From positions 1-24,419 of the forward strand of contig JACWMK010000033.1 of the NCBI GenBank assembly GCA_015661405.1: a stretch of 24,419 nucleotides of DNA, given 5' to 3'. Position 1 is the first letter of the stretch, and each line of letters begins with the position of its first letter. Below the pieces are notes generated by a model, which was not told the DNA's origin, did not search any database, and worked only from the letters and a program-made list of their open reading frames with translations. The position numbers and the translations under genes are program-made. Origin of the DNA: Methanobacterium sp. Its GTDB lineage: Archaea > Methanobacteriota > Methanobacteria > Methanobacteriales > Methanobacteriaceae. Shown here one piece after another: positions 7,140-15,691 of the stretch.

Positions 7140-8731
7140 ATGTGAATAATTTATTCAAACCTTTAATCACTACAAAAAATCCACGCCAGATATGGTTCAT
7201 TTTAATCGCCATATGCTTGGTAAACTTTATGTTCAACTTCTACATTGGTATGAGTAACATTGTCTTACCAACTATAGTTGAATACTACCATACTGATGTA
7301 ATTACCGCTACTTGGATCTCGAATATTTATCTATTAACCCTGACCATTTCTGTATTATTCTTAGGTAGAATTGGCGGGTTATGGAGTCGTAAATACTTTT
7401 TCATAACCGGAACATTGATATGGGTTACTGCATCGTTGTTATGTTTCTACTCGACATCGCCTACTCAGCTAATTGTAATTAGGGCTGTTCAAGGTATTGC
7501 TGCAGGTTTCATGGCATCGGTTTATTACGCTATTCTGGATAGGACATTTCCCAACGAAAGACTGGGATTTGCTCTGGGATTCTTACTTATAGCGTTGGCT
7601 GGAGGTTATGCCGTCGGACCGCTTGTGGGTGGTTACATTGCCGCGTATATTGGCTGGCAAGCCATTTTCTTAGCAGTGATACCCTTCGGTTTAGCTAGTG
7701 TAATAATATACTTATTCACAGCTCAAAAACCAGAAGCTGACAACGACTTCGAACTTATAAATACAAGAGACGAATATATAAAAAAAGATCCTGACGCTAG
7801 CAGTACTAATATAATAGGCAAAATCTTAGATTATAAAGGAGCCATATTACAAGCAGCTGGCCTATTTACACTAACTTATGTGTTAATAGTAGCACAGAAA
7901 TTCGGTTTCAGTGCTGAAGATATTGCACTAATAGTATTAGCTCTAATTTTCGGAGGATTGTTTCTCTGGGTGGAAACAAAGCAGGAAGAACCCTTATTCA
8001 AATTTAAAGTATTCCGAAGCCTCACCTTCTCCGCATATATAACCGGATTGCTCTTGAATTACATCATATTATACATGGCCTTATTCATTCTGCCCTTTTA
8101 TCTGCAGAAAGTAATAGGTGTCCCGGTTAATGTATCTGGAGAACTTATAAGTGTTGTATGGTTCTCAGCCATGATAGTATCTCTCCTTGCAGGTGGGCTA
8201 GCAGATAGAATAGGTGTAAGACCATTAGCTATTACCGCTGCAGTGTCTTGTATAGTGGCTACTATTATAATATACACTTTCGGAACTACTGCTCAATGGT
8301 ATCTCATTCTAGTAGCTTTTGTTATTCTTGGATTCGGGTATGGTTTCTACCAATCCCCCAACAATAAAATGCTACTTTCAGTTATTCCCTTAACCTTCAA
8401 AACACAAGTTTCCGCTACAATGACCCTCACCAAAAACTTAGGATCAGTTTTTGGTAATGCTTTCGCTGGGCTAATAATAGCTACCGCCATAGCCCAAACT
8501 GCATTTAGCGGTAAACTTACTTTAACCGGGAGCCAAGCAGCAAGTTTCATGACGGGATTTGAAAGAATATTCCTATTTGGGGCCATTTTAAGCGTGTTGC
8601 TTCTCATATCTGCATTAGATTTAGATAAATACGCTGGAAAATACTTGTCAAGATTCTTTAAAGGTTATGGAGATTCAGAAAAATCAGGTTCAGAAGAACC
8701 TAAAGAAACTATACAAGCAGAATTGAGGTGA
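7136..8731 (+). CDS. MFS transporter, DHA2 (14-TM) family
   Basis: This is a secondary transporter of the cytoplasmic membrane, 531 aa, with about fourteen hydrophobic segments, which is the length and topology of the EmrB/QacA DHA2 group. Residues near 80-90 read LGRIGGLWSRKY, a version of the MFS motif A (GxxxDRxGRR-type) between TM2 and TM3. A GPLVGGYIA-type segment in TM5 matches the antiporter motif C. The C-terminus is a charged, non-membrane tail of about 35 residues. Members usually export drugs or other small amphiphiles with proton exchange. The substrate here is unknown. The stop lies 6 nt before the PstS-like gene, so the two are almost certainly co-transcribed. The divergent neighbour is a degraded TetR-type regulator. 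The start is not well served by the nearest ribosome site (see the separate entry). Confidence 0.9.
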   Translation: MNVNNLFKPLITTKNPRQIWFILIAICLVNFMFNFYIGMSNIVLPTIVEYYHTDVITATWISNIYLLTLTISVLFLGRIGGLWSRKYFFITGTLIWVTASLLCFYSTSPTQLIVIRAVQGIAAGFMASVYYAILDRTFPNERLGFALGFLLIALAGGYAVGPLVGGYIAAYIGWQAIFLAVIPFGLASVIIYLFTAQKPEADNDFELINTRDEYIKKDPDASSTNIIGKILDYKGAILQAAGLFTLTYVLIVAQKFGFSAEDIALIVLALIFGGLFLWVETKQEEPLFKFKVFRSLTFSAYITGLLLNYIILYMALFILPFYLQKVIGVPVNVSGELISVVWFSAMIVSLLAGGLADRIGVRPLAITAAVSCIVATIIIYTFGTTAQWYLILVAFVILGFGYGFYQSPNNKMLLSVIPLTFKTQVSATMTLTKNLGSVFGNAFAGLIIATAIAQTAFSGKLTLTGSQAASFMTGFERIFLFGAILSVLLLISALDLDKYAGKYLSRFFKGYGDSEKSGSEEPKETIQAELR

Positions 8732-8737
8732 TGAAAT

Positions 8738-9601
8738 ATGGATGTGAAAATCAAATATTCAATTGTAATAGTTGCTATAGTAATAGTTGCCATCGCTGGT
8801 TACCTGATATATAGCGATTTTGAAAATTCGAATACTATTACTATTACTGGGTCAACTTCTGTAGTTCCCGTAGCACAGGCATTGGCTACTGCTTATATGA
8901 GTAATCATCCAGGCGTGAAAATAACTGTAAGTGGGGGTGATTCCGGTGTGGGAATAAACGATGTGCGTTCTGGACAGGTGGATATTGGAGCTTCATCCAG
9001 GAATTTAACCAGCTCAGAAGCTGAGGGTTTATCACAGTATATTATTGGAATGGATGGTATTTCCATAATTGTGAATCAACAAAATCCCGTAAATGGTGTT
9101 TCCCTAGATCAGTTGAATGGTATTTATAATGGTACCATCACTAATTGGAATCAAGTGGGTGGAAATGATTCGACAATTACACCTGTGACGCGTGAAGCGG
9201 GATCTGGAACTCGAGCTGATTTCGAAACATTTGTTATGGCTCATGAAACTTATGGTCCTAACGTTCAAATATCAACATTTAACTACGGAATGTTACAAAT
9301 GGTTGCTGTAACTCCCGGTGCTATCGGATACGTAGCTCATGATTATCTAAATAATCAAGTAAAATTACTAACAGTGAACAACATCACTCTTACACAAAAG
9401 AGCGTTCAAAATGATAGTTATCCATTGACTAGAAATTTATTATTCTTAGTTAAAGGTACACCTACAGGTAATGTTAAAGACTTCATAGACTTCACCCAGA
9501 GTCCAGAGGGACAAGCCATAGTGAATAATGTAGAGTATAATTTCACAGGAACTAATAATACCTATAATCCAACCTCGGGAATAGGATATTCAGGAGGATA
9601 A
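8738..9601 (+). CDS. PstS-like phosphate-binding protein, membrane-anchored
   Basis: This is a 287-aa periplasmic-type binding protein (PBP-like, PstS family) exposed on the outer face of the membrane. Residues 8-25 form a hydrophobic anchor or uncleaved signal, and no lipobox cysteine follows. The phosphate-contacting motifs of PstS are all present: GSTSV (38-42), SGGDSGVG (65-72), VDIGASSR with Asp82, and REAGSGTR (152-159). It begins 6 nt after the MFS stop, and its ribosome site GAGGTGAT (8725-8732) overlaps that stop. No PstC, PstA, PstB or PhoU gene is nearby, so it is an orphan receptor paired with an MFS protein. It may feed another Pst system encoded elsewhere, sense phosphate or bind a different oxyanion. 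Family membership is clear; the ligand is inferred. Confidence 0.85.
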   Translation: MDVKIKYSIVIVAIVIVAIAGYLIYSDFENSNTITITGSTSVVPVAQALATAYMSNHPGVKITVSGGDSGVGINDVRSGQVDIGASSRNLTSSEAEGLSQYIIGMDGISIIVNQQNPVNGVSLDQLNGIYNGTITNWNQVGGNDSTITPVTREAGSGTRADFETFVMAHETYGPNVQISTFNYGMLQMVAVTPGAIGYVAHDYLNNQVKLLTVNNITLTQKSVQNDSYPLTRNLLFLVKGTPTGNVKDFIDFTQSPEGQAIVNNVEYNFTGTNNTYNPTSGIGYSGG

Positions 9602-9800
9602 TTATCTTATAGAATGGATAAATATCCTTCTATAAATTACCTTTTTTGGGTGATCAGTTACAATTTAATGAAATAAATAAATCCCTAACAGTAGGTTAAG
9701 TTAGCCATTTAGATTGAATCTAATTTATTTCAATTACCATTTAATTTAAGAAAAATAATAAATTTATTTAAGAAACTTTAGAAGTTTAGAGGGGTTTTAT

Positions 9801-10439
9801 ATGGAAATCAAAGAGTTAGATAAAAAAATTGATAGTTTAGAAGATAGAATTAAAATCGAAAGAAAAACCATGGAACATTTTATTGACGAATTCATTGATG
9901 CGACAAAAATTTTTTCTAAAGATTGGATAAAAAAATTAATCACCGATGGTGTAAAATCAGAACCCCATATTACAATAAATATGGATAAAGGAAAATTAAA
10001 AGAACTAAAATCTAAATATCAAGATTTATCAACTAAAATAGCTGGAATCGTTGAAAACGAGTTTAATGATGATGAAACATGGAAACATAGAATATTACTG
10101 AATACTTCTAATGATGAAGAAATTACACCGTATTCTATTTTAGTTGGTGAGATTAAAAATAATATCGATAAGCATTGTAGAAGAATTTTAGGTTATGGTG
10201 GTGCACTTCTTCTAGATTATGGATATTATAAAAAACATCAATATAGATCTCCCTGGAAGAAGACATTTGATGGCAGATTGAAATATATATCTGAAATGGA
10301 TTGGAGTCCACAAATGAACTATTTTACTAAAGATTATACGGAAACATTTAGTGATTTTCATAAATCACTTTTGGAATTAAAGTCATTTAAAACTAAAAAA
10401 GCTGAAATAGAAGCTATAAAGATATGGGATGACCTATAA
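9801..10439 (+). CDS. Hypothetical protein with N-terminal coiled coil (212 aa)
   Basis: I do not recognise a family. The start is ATG 9801, with a purine-rich GAGGGG about 10 nt upstream. The first 35 residues (MEIKELDKKIDSLEDRIKIERK and on) have heptad spacing and should form a coiled coil. A second helical stretch is near 70-85 and a third near the C-terminus (LLELKSFKTKKAEIEAIKIW). The middle contains CRRILGYGGALLLDYGYYKKHQY, rich in Gly and Tyr and possibly a compact folded core. There is no signal peptide or clear membrane span. It stands alone: 199 nt of empty DNA separate it from the PstS-like gene, and a poly-A/poly-T hairpin follows. An intact 212-codon frame in such AT-rich DNA, with balanced residue use, argues for a real gene. 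Confidence 0.7.
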   Translation: MEIKELDKKIDSLEDRIKIERKTMEHFIDEFIDATKIFSKDWIKKLITDGVKSEPHITINMDKGKLKELKSKYQDLSTKIAGIVENEFNDDETWKHRILLNTSNDEEITPYSILVGEIKNNIDKHCRRILGYGGALLLDYGYYKKHQYRSPWKKTFDGRLKYISEMDWSPQMNYFTKDYTETFSDFHKSLLELKSFKTKKAEIEAIKIWDDL

Positions 10440-10502
10440 ATGATGATGAGATCATTTAATTATATATTTTTTTACTTTCACTTTTTTTCATTCAATGAAC
10501 AA

Positions 10503-10526
10503 TAAAAAAAAATAGGTTTTTTTTTA
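10503..10526 (+). terminator. Poly-A/poly-T hairpin terminator
   Basis: TAAAAAAAAA-TAGG-TTTTTTTTTA forms a perfect 10-bp inverted repeat ending in a nine-T run, about 65 nt after the stop of the 212-aa gene. It has the same build as the element at 6081-6102. Confidence 0.5.
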
Positions 10527-10764
10527 TATATCAATAATTTTAGGATTTTCTTCTAACTAAATTCCAAAAATTTATAGTATTATAAAGATTTATATCTTGT
10601 TTAATATCCTTAATTTGGTGAAATTATCATATTTCCTTTTTTTTAACATCACCGATTTATCACGGACGGGTTATCCCATCCATTTCAACAAAATGATTTG
10701 CTTTCATTTAAGATATTTAGGTTCTGTCTTTTCTGTTGAGGAGAAGCATTCCCTAAACGCATTG

Positions 10765-10809
10765 AAAATCCCTTATTCTTAAAAAAAATTTTAAATCATT
10801 AGGGATTTT
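10765..10809 (-). terminator. Hairpin with T-run after the ABC permease gene
   Basis: AAAATCCCT (10765-10773) pairs with AGGGATTTT (10801-10809) in a 9-bp stem. The loop contains eight A on the plus strand (10781-10788), which is a T-run in minus-strand transcripts. It begins about 12 nt past the permease stop, a sensible place to end the exporter operon. Confidence 0.45.
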
Positions 10810-10820
10810 AAATGATAGAT

Positions 10821-11591
10821 TTACATGAGTTCCTGTTCTCTCCAGCTGAACATGAAAGCAGATGCCAATATCATGACCACCGCGAAAACTATTATCACTA
10901 TTACATCAATATAGATAGGTATAGCTCCATATCCCAGGATTATATGGCGTAGGGCATCTACACCATAAGTTAAAGGATCTAAATAAACTGCACCCTGAAG
11001 TAAGCCGGGTAATCCTGTTACTGGGAACAATGCTCCACTTAAAAGGAACATAGGTAACACAACAAAACTCATGATAAGATTGAAACCTTCCAAACTATCT
11101 GTGACAGACGCTATTAGAAGACCTACACCCGCTAATCCCACAGATATTGGAATCATAAGCAAAAAGCTTAACACGAAAATAACGGGCGTCATCGTCACCC
11201 CAACTACGAATGATAAAAAAAGTAATATTACCCCTTGAATCAAGGCAGCTGTACTGATACCCAGAGCTTTGCCAAAAACAATTGATGGACGACTTATAGG
11301 TGCTACCATGATTTCCTTCAAAAAACCATATTGCCTGTCAACAATTACTGAAACTCCTGTAAATATAGCGGTAAACAGGATAGTCTGACCTATAATGCCT
11401 GGAAAAATGAATGCTTTATATCCTCCAGTAATTGTAACGAACTTTAAAGCTGAACCCAATCCATATCCAAAAATTATAAGCCATAAAAGAGGAGTTACCA
11501 CTGATGTAAATATACGAGAACGCGCACGTATATATCTCTTCGCTTCCCTAAGCCAAATAGTATATATTCCCTCCAATTCCGGCATAATCAT
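10821..11591 (-). CDS. ABC-2 type exporter permease (DrrB-like)
   Basis: This is the membrane subunit of an ABC exporter: 256 aa with six hydrophobic segments. It has the ABC-2 pattern of an amphipathic N-terminus (WLREAKRYIRARSR), then the first span, and a conserved region near residues 185-210 (SGALFPVTGLPGLLQ, YLDPLTYGVDALR) typical of DrrB/NodJ-like permeases. It overlaps the end of the ATPase gene by 4 nt (ATGA), so the two are translationally coupled. An in-frame ATG two codons later is an equal start candidate, because the ribosome site GGGGTG sits better for it. It would form the usual 2+2 complex with the ATPase. The exported molecule is unknown; drugs, lipids or cell-envelope precursors are all seen in this family. 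Confidence 0.88.
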   Translation of the reverse strand: MIMPELEGIYTIWLREAKRYIRARSRIFTSVVTPLLWLIIFGYGLGSALKFVTITGGYKAFIFPGIIGQTILFTAIFTGVSVIVDRQYGFLKEIMVAPISRPSIVFGKALGISTAALIQGVILLFLSFVVGVTMTPVIFVLSFLLMIPISVGLAGVGLLIASVTDSLEGFNLIMSFVVLPMFLLSGALFPVTGLPGLLQGAVYLDPLTYGVDALRHIILGYGAIPIYIDVIVIIVFAVVMILASAFMFSWREQELM

Positions 11592-12532
11592 GCACCCCTA
11601 TCAGCTATGGTTGTTCCCGTGTAATTTAGGAAAACATCTTCTAGATTAGGGTGTGTTAATTCGATGGAATTCACCGTAATATCATTCTTGTTAGCAAAAT
11701 TCACCAGAGTAGTTATCAAATTTTCACCCCTTTCCACCATTAATTTAATTTCAGAGTCCTCAACAAATATTTTCTTAACAAAATCCAATTTTTCTGCTTC
11801 CTTAATGAATCTATCCTGCTCATCAACCTGTATAATAATAGTATCCGCCTTTAACTCTCGCTTTAAATTGAGGGGTGAATCTTCTTTGATGATCTGTCCA
11901 TGGTTCATGATAGCTATTCGATCACAGAGCTTATCGGCTTCATCCATGTAATGGGTGGTCAAAAGAACAGTGATGTCTTCCGCTTTGTTCAATTTACTGA
12001 TGTATTCCCATATATTTTCCCTTGTTTGCGGATCTAAACCTAATGTCGGTTCATCTAAAATAAGAAGCTTAGGATGATGAATTAAACCCCGTCCAATCTC
12101 AAGTCTTCGTTTCATACCACCAGAATAAGTCTTAGTAAATTCATCAGCTTTATCCCCTAATGCGATTAGATCTAAAACTTCTTCTATGCGTTGTTTCCGC
12201 AAATTACTGGGCACACCATAAAGTGAAGCATGCATCTGTAAGTGCTCTCTCCCAGTTAGCATGTCATCTAAAGCACGTGACTGGAAAACTATTCCAATGG
12301 AAGCTCTAACATCTTTAGAATTTTTCGCAACATCAAATCCATTCACCACAGCTGTTCCAGAAGTGGGACGTAAAATAGTACAAAGCATCGATATTAAAGT
12401 AGTTTTACCGGCACCATTAGGACCTAAAACACCGAATACGCTGTCTCTTGGAATTTTAAGATTAACAGAATCAACCGCAGTAAAATCACCATAACTCTTA
12501 CTAATATCATTTGTTTCAACCATATAATCCAT
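11588..12532 (-). CDS. ABC exporter ATP-binding protein (DrrA-like)
   Basis: This is the cytoplasmic ATPase that drives the permease encoded immediately downstream. It is 314 aa long. Walker A GPNGAGKTT is at residues 37-45, the Q-loop in GIVFQS (about 84), the signature YSGGM at 136-140, Walker B LLILDEP at 156-162 and the switch His in TTHYMDEAD (about 194). The last 90 residues end in LTHPNLEDVFLNYTG, the C-terminal domain typical of DrrA/daunorubicin-resistance ATPases. The start is ATG 12532, with AAGGGG about 10 nt upstream; an ATG three codons later is possible. A TATA-like element lies about 55 nt upstream, so this gene heads the two-gene operon. All catalytic motifs are intact. Confidence 0.92.
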   Translation of the reverse strand: MDYMVETNDISKSYGDFTAVDSVNLKIPRDSVFGVLGPNGAGKTTLISMLCTILRPTSGTAVVNGFDVAKNSKDVRASIGIVFQSRALDDMLTGREHLQMHASLYGVPSNLRKQRIEEVLDLIALGDKADEFTKTYSGGMKRRLEIGRGLIHHPKLLILDEPTLGLDPQTRENIWEYISKLNKAEDITVLLTTHYMDEADKLCDRIAIMNHGQIIKEDSPLNLKRELKADTIIIQVDEQDRFIKEAEKLDFVKKIFVEDSEIKLMVERGENLITTLVNFANKNDITVNSIELTHPNLEDVFLNYTGTTIADRGA

Positions 12533-12587
12533 AAAACGTGCCCCTTATCATTGAAATTTTTTATTAAAAAAAAAATTTAATTCTACT

Positions 12588-12600
12588 CTTTTATATATTT
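12588..12600 (-). promoter_or_regulatory. TATA box for the ABC exporter operon
   Basis: On the minus strand the sequence reads AAATATATAAAAG, close to the archaeal box A. A start of transcription about 25 nt downstream would leave a leader of roughly 30-35 nt before ATG 12532. A second AT-rich box (TATATAAACTC) lies about 20 nt further upstream. Confidence 0.45.
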
Positions 12601-12797
12601 TATAAATGAGTTTATATATTCTTTTGTTTGACCTATTGGATAAACAAAAATTCATATGATATGTTTCCCATAATTATAATCGTCTAATAGTATTAAAATT
12701 GGGAATAAAAGATTAAAAATTAAAATTTTATCATTGATATTGAAAAATATTTTGATTTAAAAAAAATCTAATAAAATTTTTGTGCCTTGGTTAGAAC

Positions 12798-14165
12798 ATG
12801 ATATTTGAAACTTTGAAATCTGCTGGTATCGCTCATAAATCTTATTTTATAGGATCTAAAGGTTCTGCTGCAGTTATTGATCCTCGTAGGGATTGTGATG
12901 TGTACTTGGAGATTGCGGAGAGGAATAATTTAAAAATAGAATATATATTCGAAACCCATCGCAATGAAGATTATACGATAGGATCAATTGAATTAAGAGA
13001 AATTGTAAATGCGGAAGTTTACCATGGATCCCAACTTAACTTCACTTATGGTAACCCTGTGTATGAAGGGAATAAATTCCAGTTGGGATCGTGTGAATTA
13101 GAAATTATTGATACCCCGGGTCATACTGATGAAAGCATATCCCTTACTGTGAAAGATACCGATGTCTCAAAAGATGTTTACTTGATCTTTACTGGTGATA
13201 CATTATTTGCTGGTGAGACTGGTAGAATTGATCTTTATGGTGAATCAGAGAAAAAAAGATTAGCAGAAGATCTTTATAATAGCATATTTCACAAAATTCT
13301 TCCTCTCGGTGATCATGTGATTTTATGCCCTGCTCATGGTGCAGGTTCGGTTTGTGGGGCGGATATAAGGGAGCAAGAGCTTACCACTATTGGTTATGAA
13401 AAAAAGAATAATCAACTGTTAAGTTATAGTCATGATGAATTTGTTGAGAGTAAAATTAATGAACAACTTTATTATCCCCCATATTTTGATAAAATGATTG
13501 ATATTAACTTAAAGGGGCCGGATCTTATTTGCAGGCTTCCAGAATTAAAGGTTTTAAAAATAAATGAAGTTAAAAAGTTAAGTAATAACGGAGCTCAAAT
13601 TATTGATGTAAGGAATCCTACTAGTTATGGTGGAGCTCACATGCCCCAAATTTTAAGTATTTGGAAGGATGGGTTACCGGAATATGCTGGTTGGATGCTT
13701 AATTATCAGGATCCTATCATTATAATTGATGAGGATGGTAGGAGCATGGATGAGGTTCGCAGATTCTTGGTTCGTTTGGGTTTTGATAATATCTATGGAT
13801 ATCTCGGTGTAGGATTCCCTAACTGGTACTTGCACGCTGAACCCATTGAAAAATTGGAGTTATGGTCTGTACAGAAACTTAAAGAAAATCAAGATGATGA
13901 ATCATTATTTTTGTTAGATGTTAGAAAAATTATTGATTGGAAAACAGGATACATTAAAAATGCTCATCATATTTATTTAGGATATTTAGAAGATAATTTA
14001 AATAATGTACCTTTTAATAAAAAAATTGTGGTTTACTGTGATTCAGGGTACAAATCCACTATAGCCGGTAGTATTCTACTGAGGAATGGTTATGAAGATG
14101 TTGTAACTGTTTTAGGTAGTATGAATGCTTGGAGAAAAGCAGGATATCCTGAAGTAAAACTTTGA
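12798..14165 (+). CDS. Metallo-beta-lactamase fold protein with two rhodanese domains
   Basis: This is a cytosolic 455-aa protein of the persulfide-dioxygenase/CstB-like architecture: an MBL fold (1-210), an inactive-looking rhodanese domain (about 255-350) and an active-looking one (about 355-455). The usual THxHxDH motif is THRNEDY (53-59), so His54 and Asp58 remain while the second His is Asn56 and the last His is Tyr59. His109 (TPGHTD), Asp134 (FTGDTLF) and His180 (CPAHGAG) are present. His54, His109 and Asp134 correspond to the three ligands of the single iron in ETHE1-type persulfide dioxygenases, while a dinuclear zinc site looks impossible. The first rhodanese has Asp311 where the active Cys belongs; the second has Cys414 in VVYCDSGYKS. 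A role in handling sulfane sulfur is likely. The start ATG has no strong ribosome site, so the transcript may be leaderless or nearly so. Confidence 0.85.
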   Translation: MIFETLKSAGIAHKSYFIGSKGSAAVIDPRRDCDVYLEIAERNNLKIEYIFETHRNEDYTIGSIELREIVNAEVYHGSQLNFTYGNPVYEGNKFQLGSCELEIIDTPGHTDESISLTVKDTDVSKDVYLIFTGDTLFAGETGRIDLYGESEKKRLAEDLYNSIFHKILPLGDHVILCPAHGAGSVCGADIREQELTTIGYEKKNNQLLSYSHDEFVESKINEQLYYPPYFDKMIDINLKGPDLICRLPELKVLKINEVKKLSNNGAQIIDVRNPTSYGGAHMPQILSIWKDGLPEYAGWMLNYQDPIIIIDEDGRSMDEVRRFLVRLGFDNIYGYLGVGFPNWYLHAEPIEKLELWSVQKLKENQDDESLFLLDVRKIIDWKTGYIKNAHHIYLGYLEDNLNNVPFNKKIVVYCDSGYKSTIAGSILLRNGYEDVVTVLGSMNAWRKAGYPEVKL

Positions 14166-14179
14166 AAAAAATGTTAAAT

Positions 14180-14854
14180 TTATTTTAGACGTTCTTGGAC
14201 TTTTTCACTTTTAAGCTCTCGTAAAGCGTTTTGGGCTATCCATTTAGCACTTTTAGCATCTATTTCCCGGATTTGTTCAGCAATTTTTATGGATTCATTA
14301 TTAAGATTTCTATTTTTCTTGCCTATTTGCCTTAAGGCCCAGTTGATGGCTTTTTTAACATAATTACGGTTATCTGTTGATTCTCTTATAATTAGTGGAT
14401 AAAATTGTTTAAATTTATTATCAGTCGCTTTTTCATCATGTACAGCTAAAACAGCCATTAGAGTAAATGCAGCTCTTTTTATAAATTCCTCTTTCCTTTC
14501 ACTCCATTCAAAAATTTTTTTATAAACGAAAGGGGTTTTATAGAATAAATTAATACAGCACTGGTCACAGATATCCCATGAATTAAAACCAATAGCCCAT
14601 TTATCCATCTGGTCTTCTGTAACGTTTTTTGGTTCTTCGATCAAGCTTGCAAGTATTTTAGTTTCATTATATCCAGCATGCCACAGTTTTTCAGCAAGTT
14701 CATGATTTTTTCCTGCTTTTTTACTCATTCGACGTAGTTCGGGCATTTTTACCCCAAAAGCATTTTTAGAATTTATCCCAAATCTAGCCATTCCTTTTAC
14801 ATTTTCAGGTTTTGAGAGTGATTCTAGTTCCTGAATTATAGATTCATATTCCAA
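14180..14854 (-). CDS. AlkD-like DNA alkylation repair protein
   Basis: This 224-aa helical-repeat protein belongs to the DNA alkylation repair family (HEAT-like repeats, PF08713 type). It removes or recognises N-alkylated purines without flipping the base. Family landmarks are GVKMPELRRMSKK (34-46), NSWDICDQ (91-98), FIKRAAF (124-130) and the signature RNYVKKAINWALRQIGKKN (163-181). Trp93, Asp97, Arg127 and Trp172 are plausible matches to the AlkD residues Trp109, Asp113, Arg148 and Trp187, though the spacing between the last pair differs. The start is TTG 14854, with GGGGAT about 10 nt upstream. It converges on the MBL/rhodanese gene with only 14 nt between stops and has no obvious operon partner. 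Confidence 0.85.
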   Translation of the reverse strand: MEYESIIQELESLSKPENVKGMARFGINSKNAFGVKMPELRRMSKKAGKNHELAEKLWHAGYNETKILASLIEEPKNVTEDQMDKWAIGFNSWDICDQCCINLFYKTPFVYKKIFEWSERKEEFIKRAAFTLMAVLAVHDEKATDNKFKQFYPLIIRESTDNRNYVKKAINWALRQIGKKNRNLNNESIKIAEQIREIDAKSAKWIAQNALRELKSEKVQERLK

Positions 14855-15170
14855 AATGTTAAAATCCCCATAATGAATTTGATTTAAATTTATTTTTACT
14901 CAAAAAGAAAATTCTGATTTTTCTATGGAAATCATTTTTTTAAGTATCTAATCATTTTAGCTGAGATGAATTTCTAACATCAACTGGGAATTAGTTTTAG
15001 TACTAATGAATGAAAATATAATGTTCGTCAAATACTACATATTCATATTCTACAGCGGAAACTAAATCTCCTTAATATTATATGTTTTCAACAAATACTT
15101 GTTAATAGACTTTAATGATTATTCTCATTCCATTAAATTAACAATTCAATTTTTTAATCTTTCTAATTTT
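14855..15170. other. Gene-free interval
   Basis: I see no coding sequence or RNA gene. A 10-bp perfect palindrome TTAGTACTAA lies at 14997-15006. The left end carries the ribosome site of the TTG-started gene at 14854. Confidence 0.35.
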
Positions 15171-15551
15171 TTATTTCTTATTATGGTCTAGATGTAACCC
15201 ATAACTAACGGTTATGACCGGTATGATTACATATAAAGGTGCTACAAGCAATGCATAACTGGTTAAACTAATTGTAGAAATTCCCACGATTATCATTATT
15301 AAATCAAAAACTATACTAAGAATCAACCAAACAATACCGGTTATAATACCCTCTTTAATAAAATTAATATTGACTTCCTTGAAATATAAATAAGAAAACA
15401 ATGCTGCACTGATAATTAAAGACAATGCTGATACTATATCGAAGAGATATGTTATATTTGGGAAAATTATTAAAGCGCTTGTAATTATGGTTGGTATTAA
15501 CCATACTAAGAATCCGTATCCGATTAATTTTAAAATTTTAATAATAAGCAT
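15171..15551 (-). CDS. Hypothetical four-span membrane protein (126 aa)
   Basis: I do not recognise a family with certainty. Four hydrophobic segments fill almost the whole sequence (about residues 7-28, 33-54, 68-92 and 96-118), with a short polar hairpin (YFKEVNINFIKEG) between the second and third and a basic tail (LHLDHNKK). The start is ATG 15551, with GGAGAG about 6-8 nt upstream. The size and even spacing resemble small uncharacterised integral membrane proteins common in methanogens. There are no charged residues buried in the spans and no catalytic motif. It stands alone, facing away from the zinc-ribbon gene. Confidence 0.7.
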   Translation of the reverse strand: MLIIKILKLIGYGFLVWLIPTIITSALIIFPNITYLFDIVSALSLIISAALFSYLYFKEVNINFIKEGIITGIVWLILSIVFDLIMIIVGISTISLTSYALLVAPLYVIIPVITVSYGLHLDHNKK

Positions 15552-15691
15552 TTTTTAACTCTCCATTTCATTTAAATAATCATTATACGATAATGGATTT
15601 AAACCCTTTTTCATTAAATTAGTTAAATAAGTGGAATTTTAAATCTTTTTAATATTATTTTGCATCATTTTTAGGTTTAAATGGTTATAAA

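Larger units (their letters stand above)
10440..10820. other. Intergenic region with two terminator-like structures
   Basis: No convincing gene is seen. A 61-codon frame on the plus strand (10597-10782) has no ribosome site and no recognisable motif. The segment 10655-10770 is noticeably less AT-rich than the rest and contains a GGACGGG-TTAT-CCCATCC hairpin (one mismatch, about 10663-10680). It may be a relic of a lost gene or a structured RNA. Terminator-like repeats lie on both sides of it. Confidence 0.35.

Noticed and set aside
10597..10782. 61-codon plus-strand frame
   Set aside because: It has no ribosome site and no motif, and it overlaps the terminator-like repeat of the opposite-strand exporter operon. 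Kept only as part of the unexplained patch.
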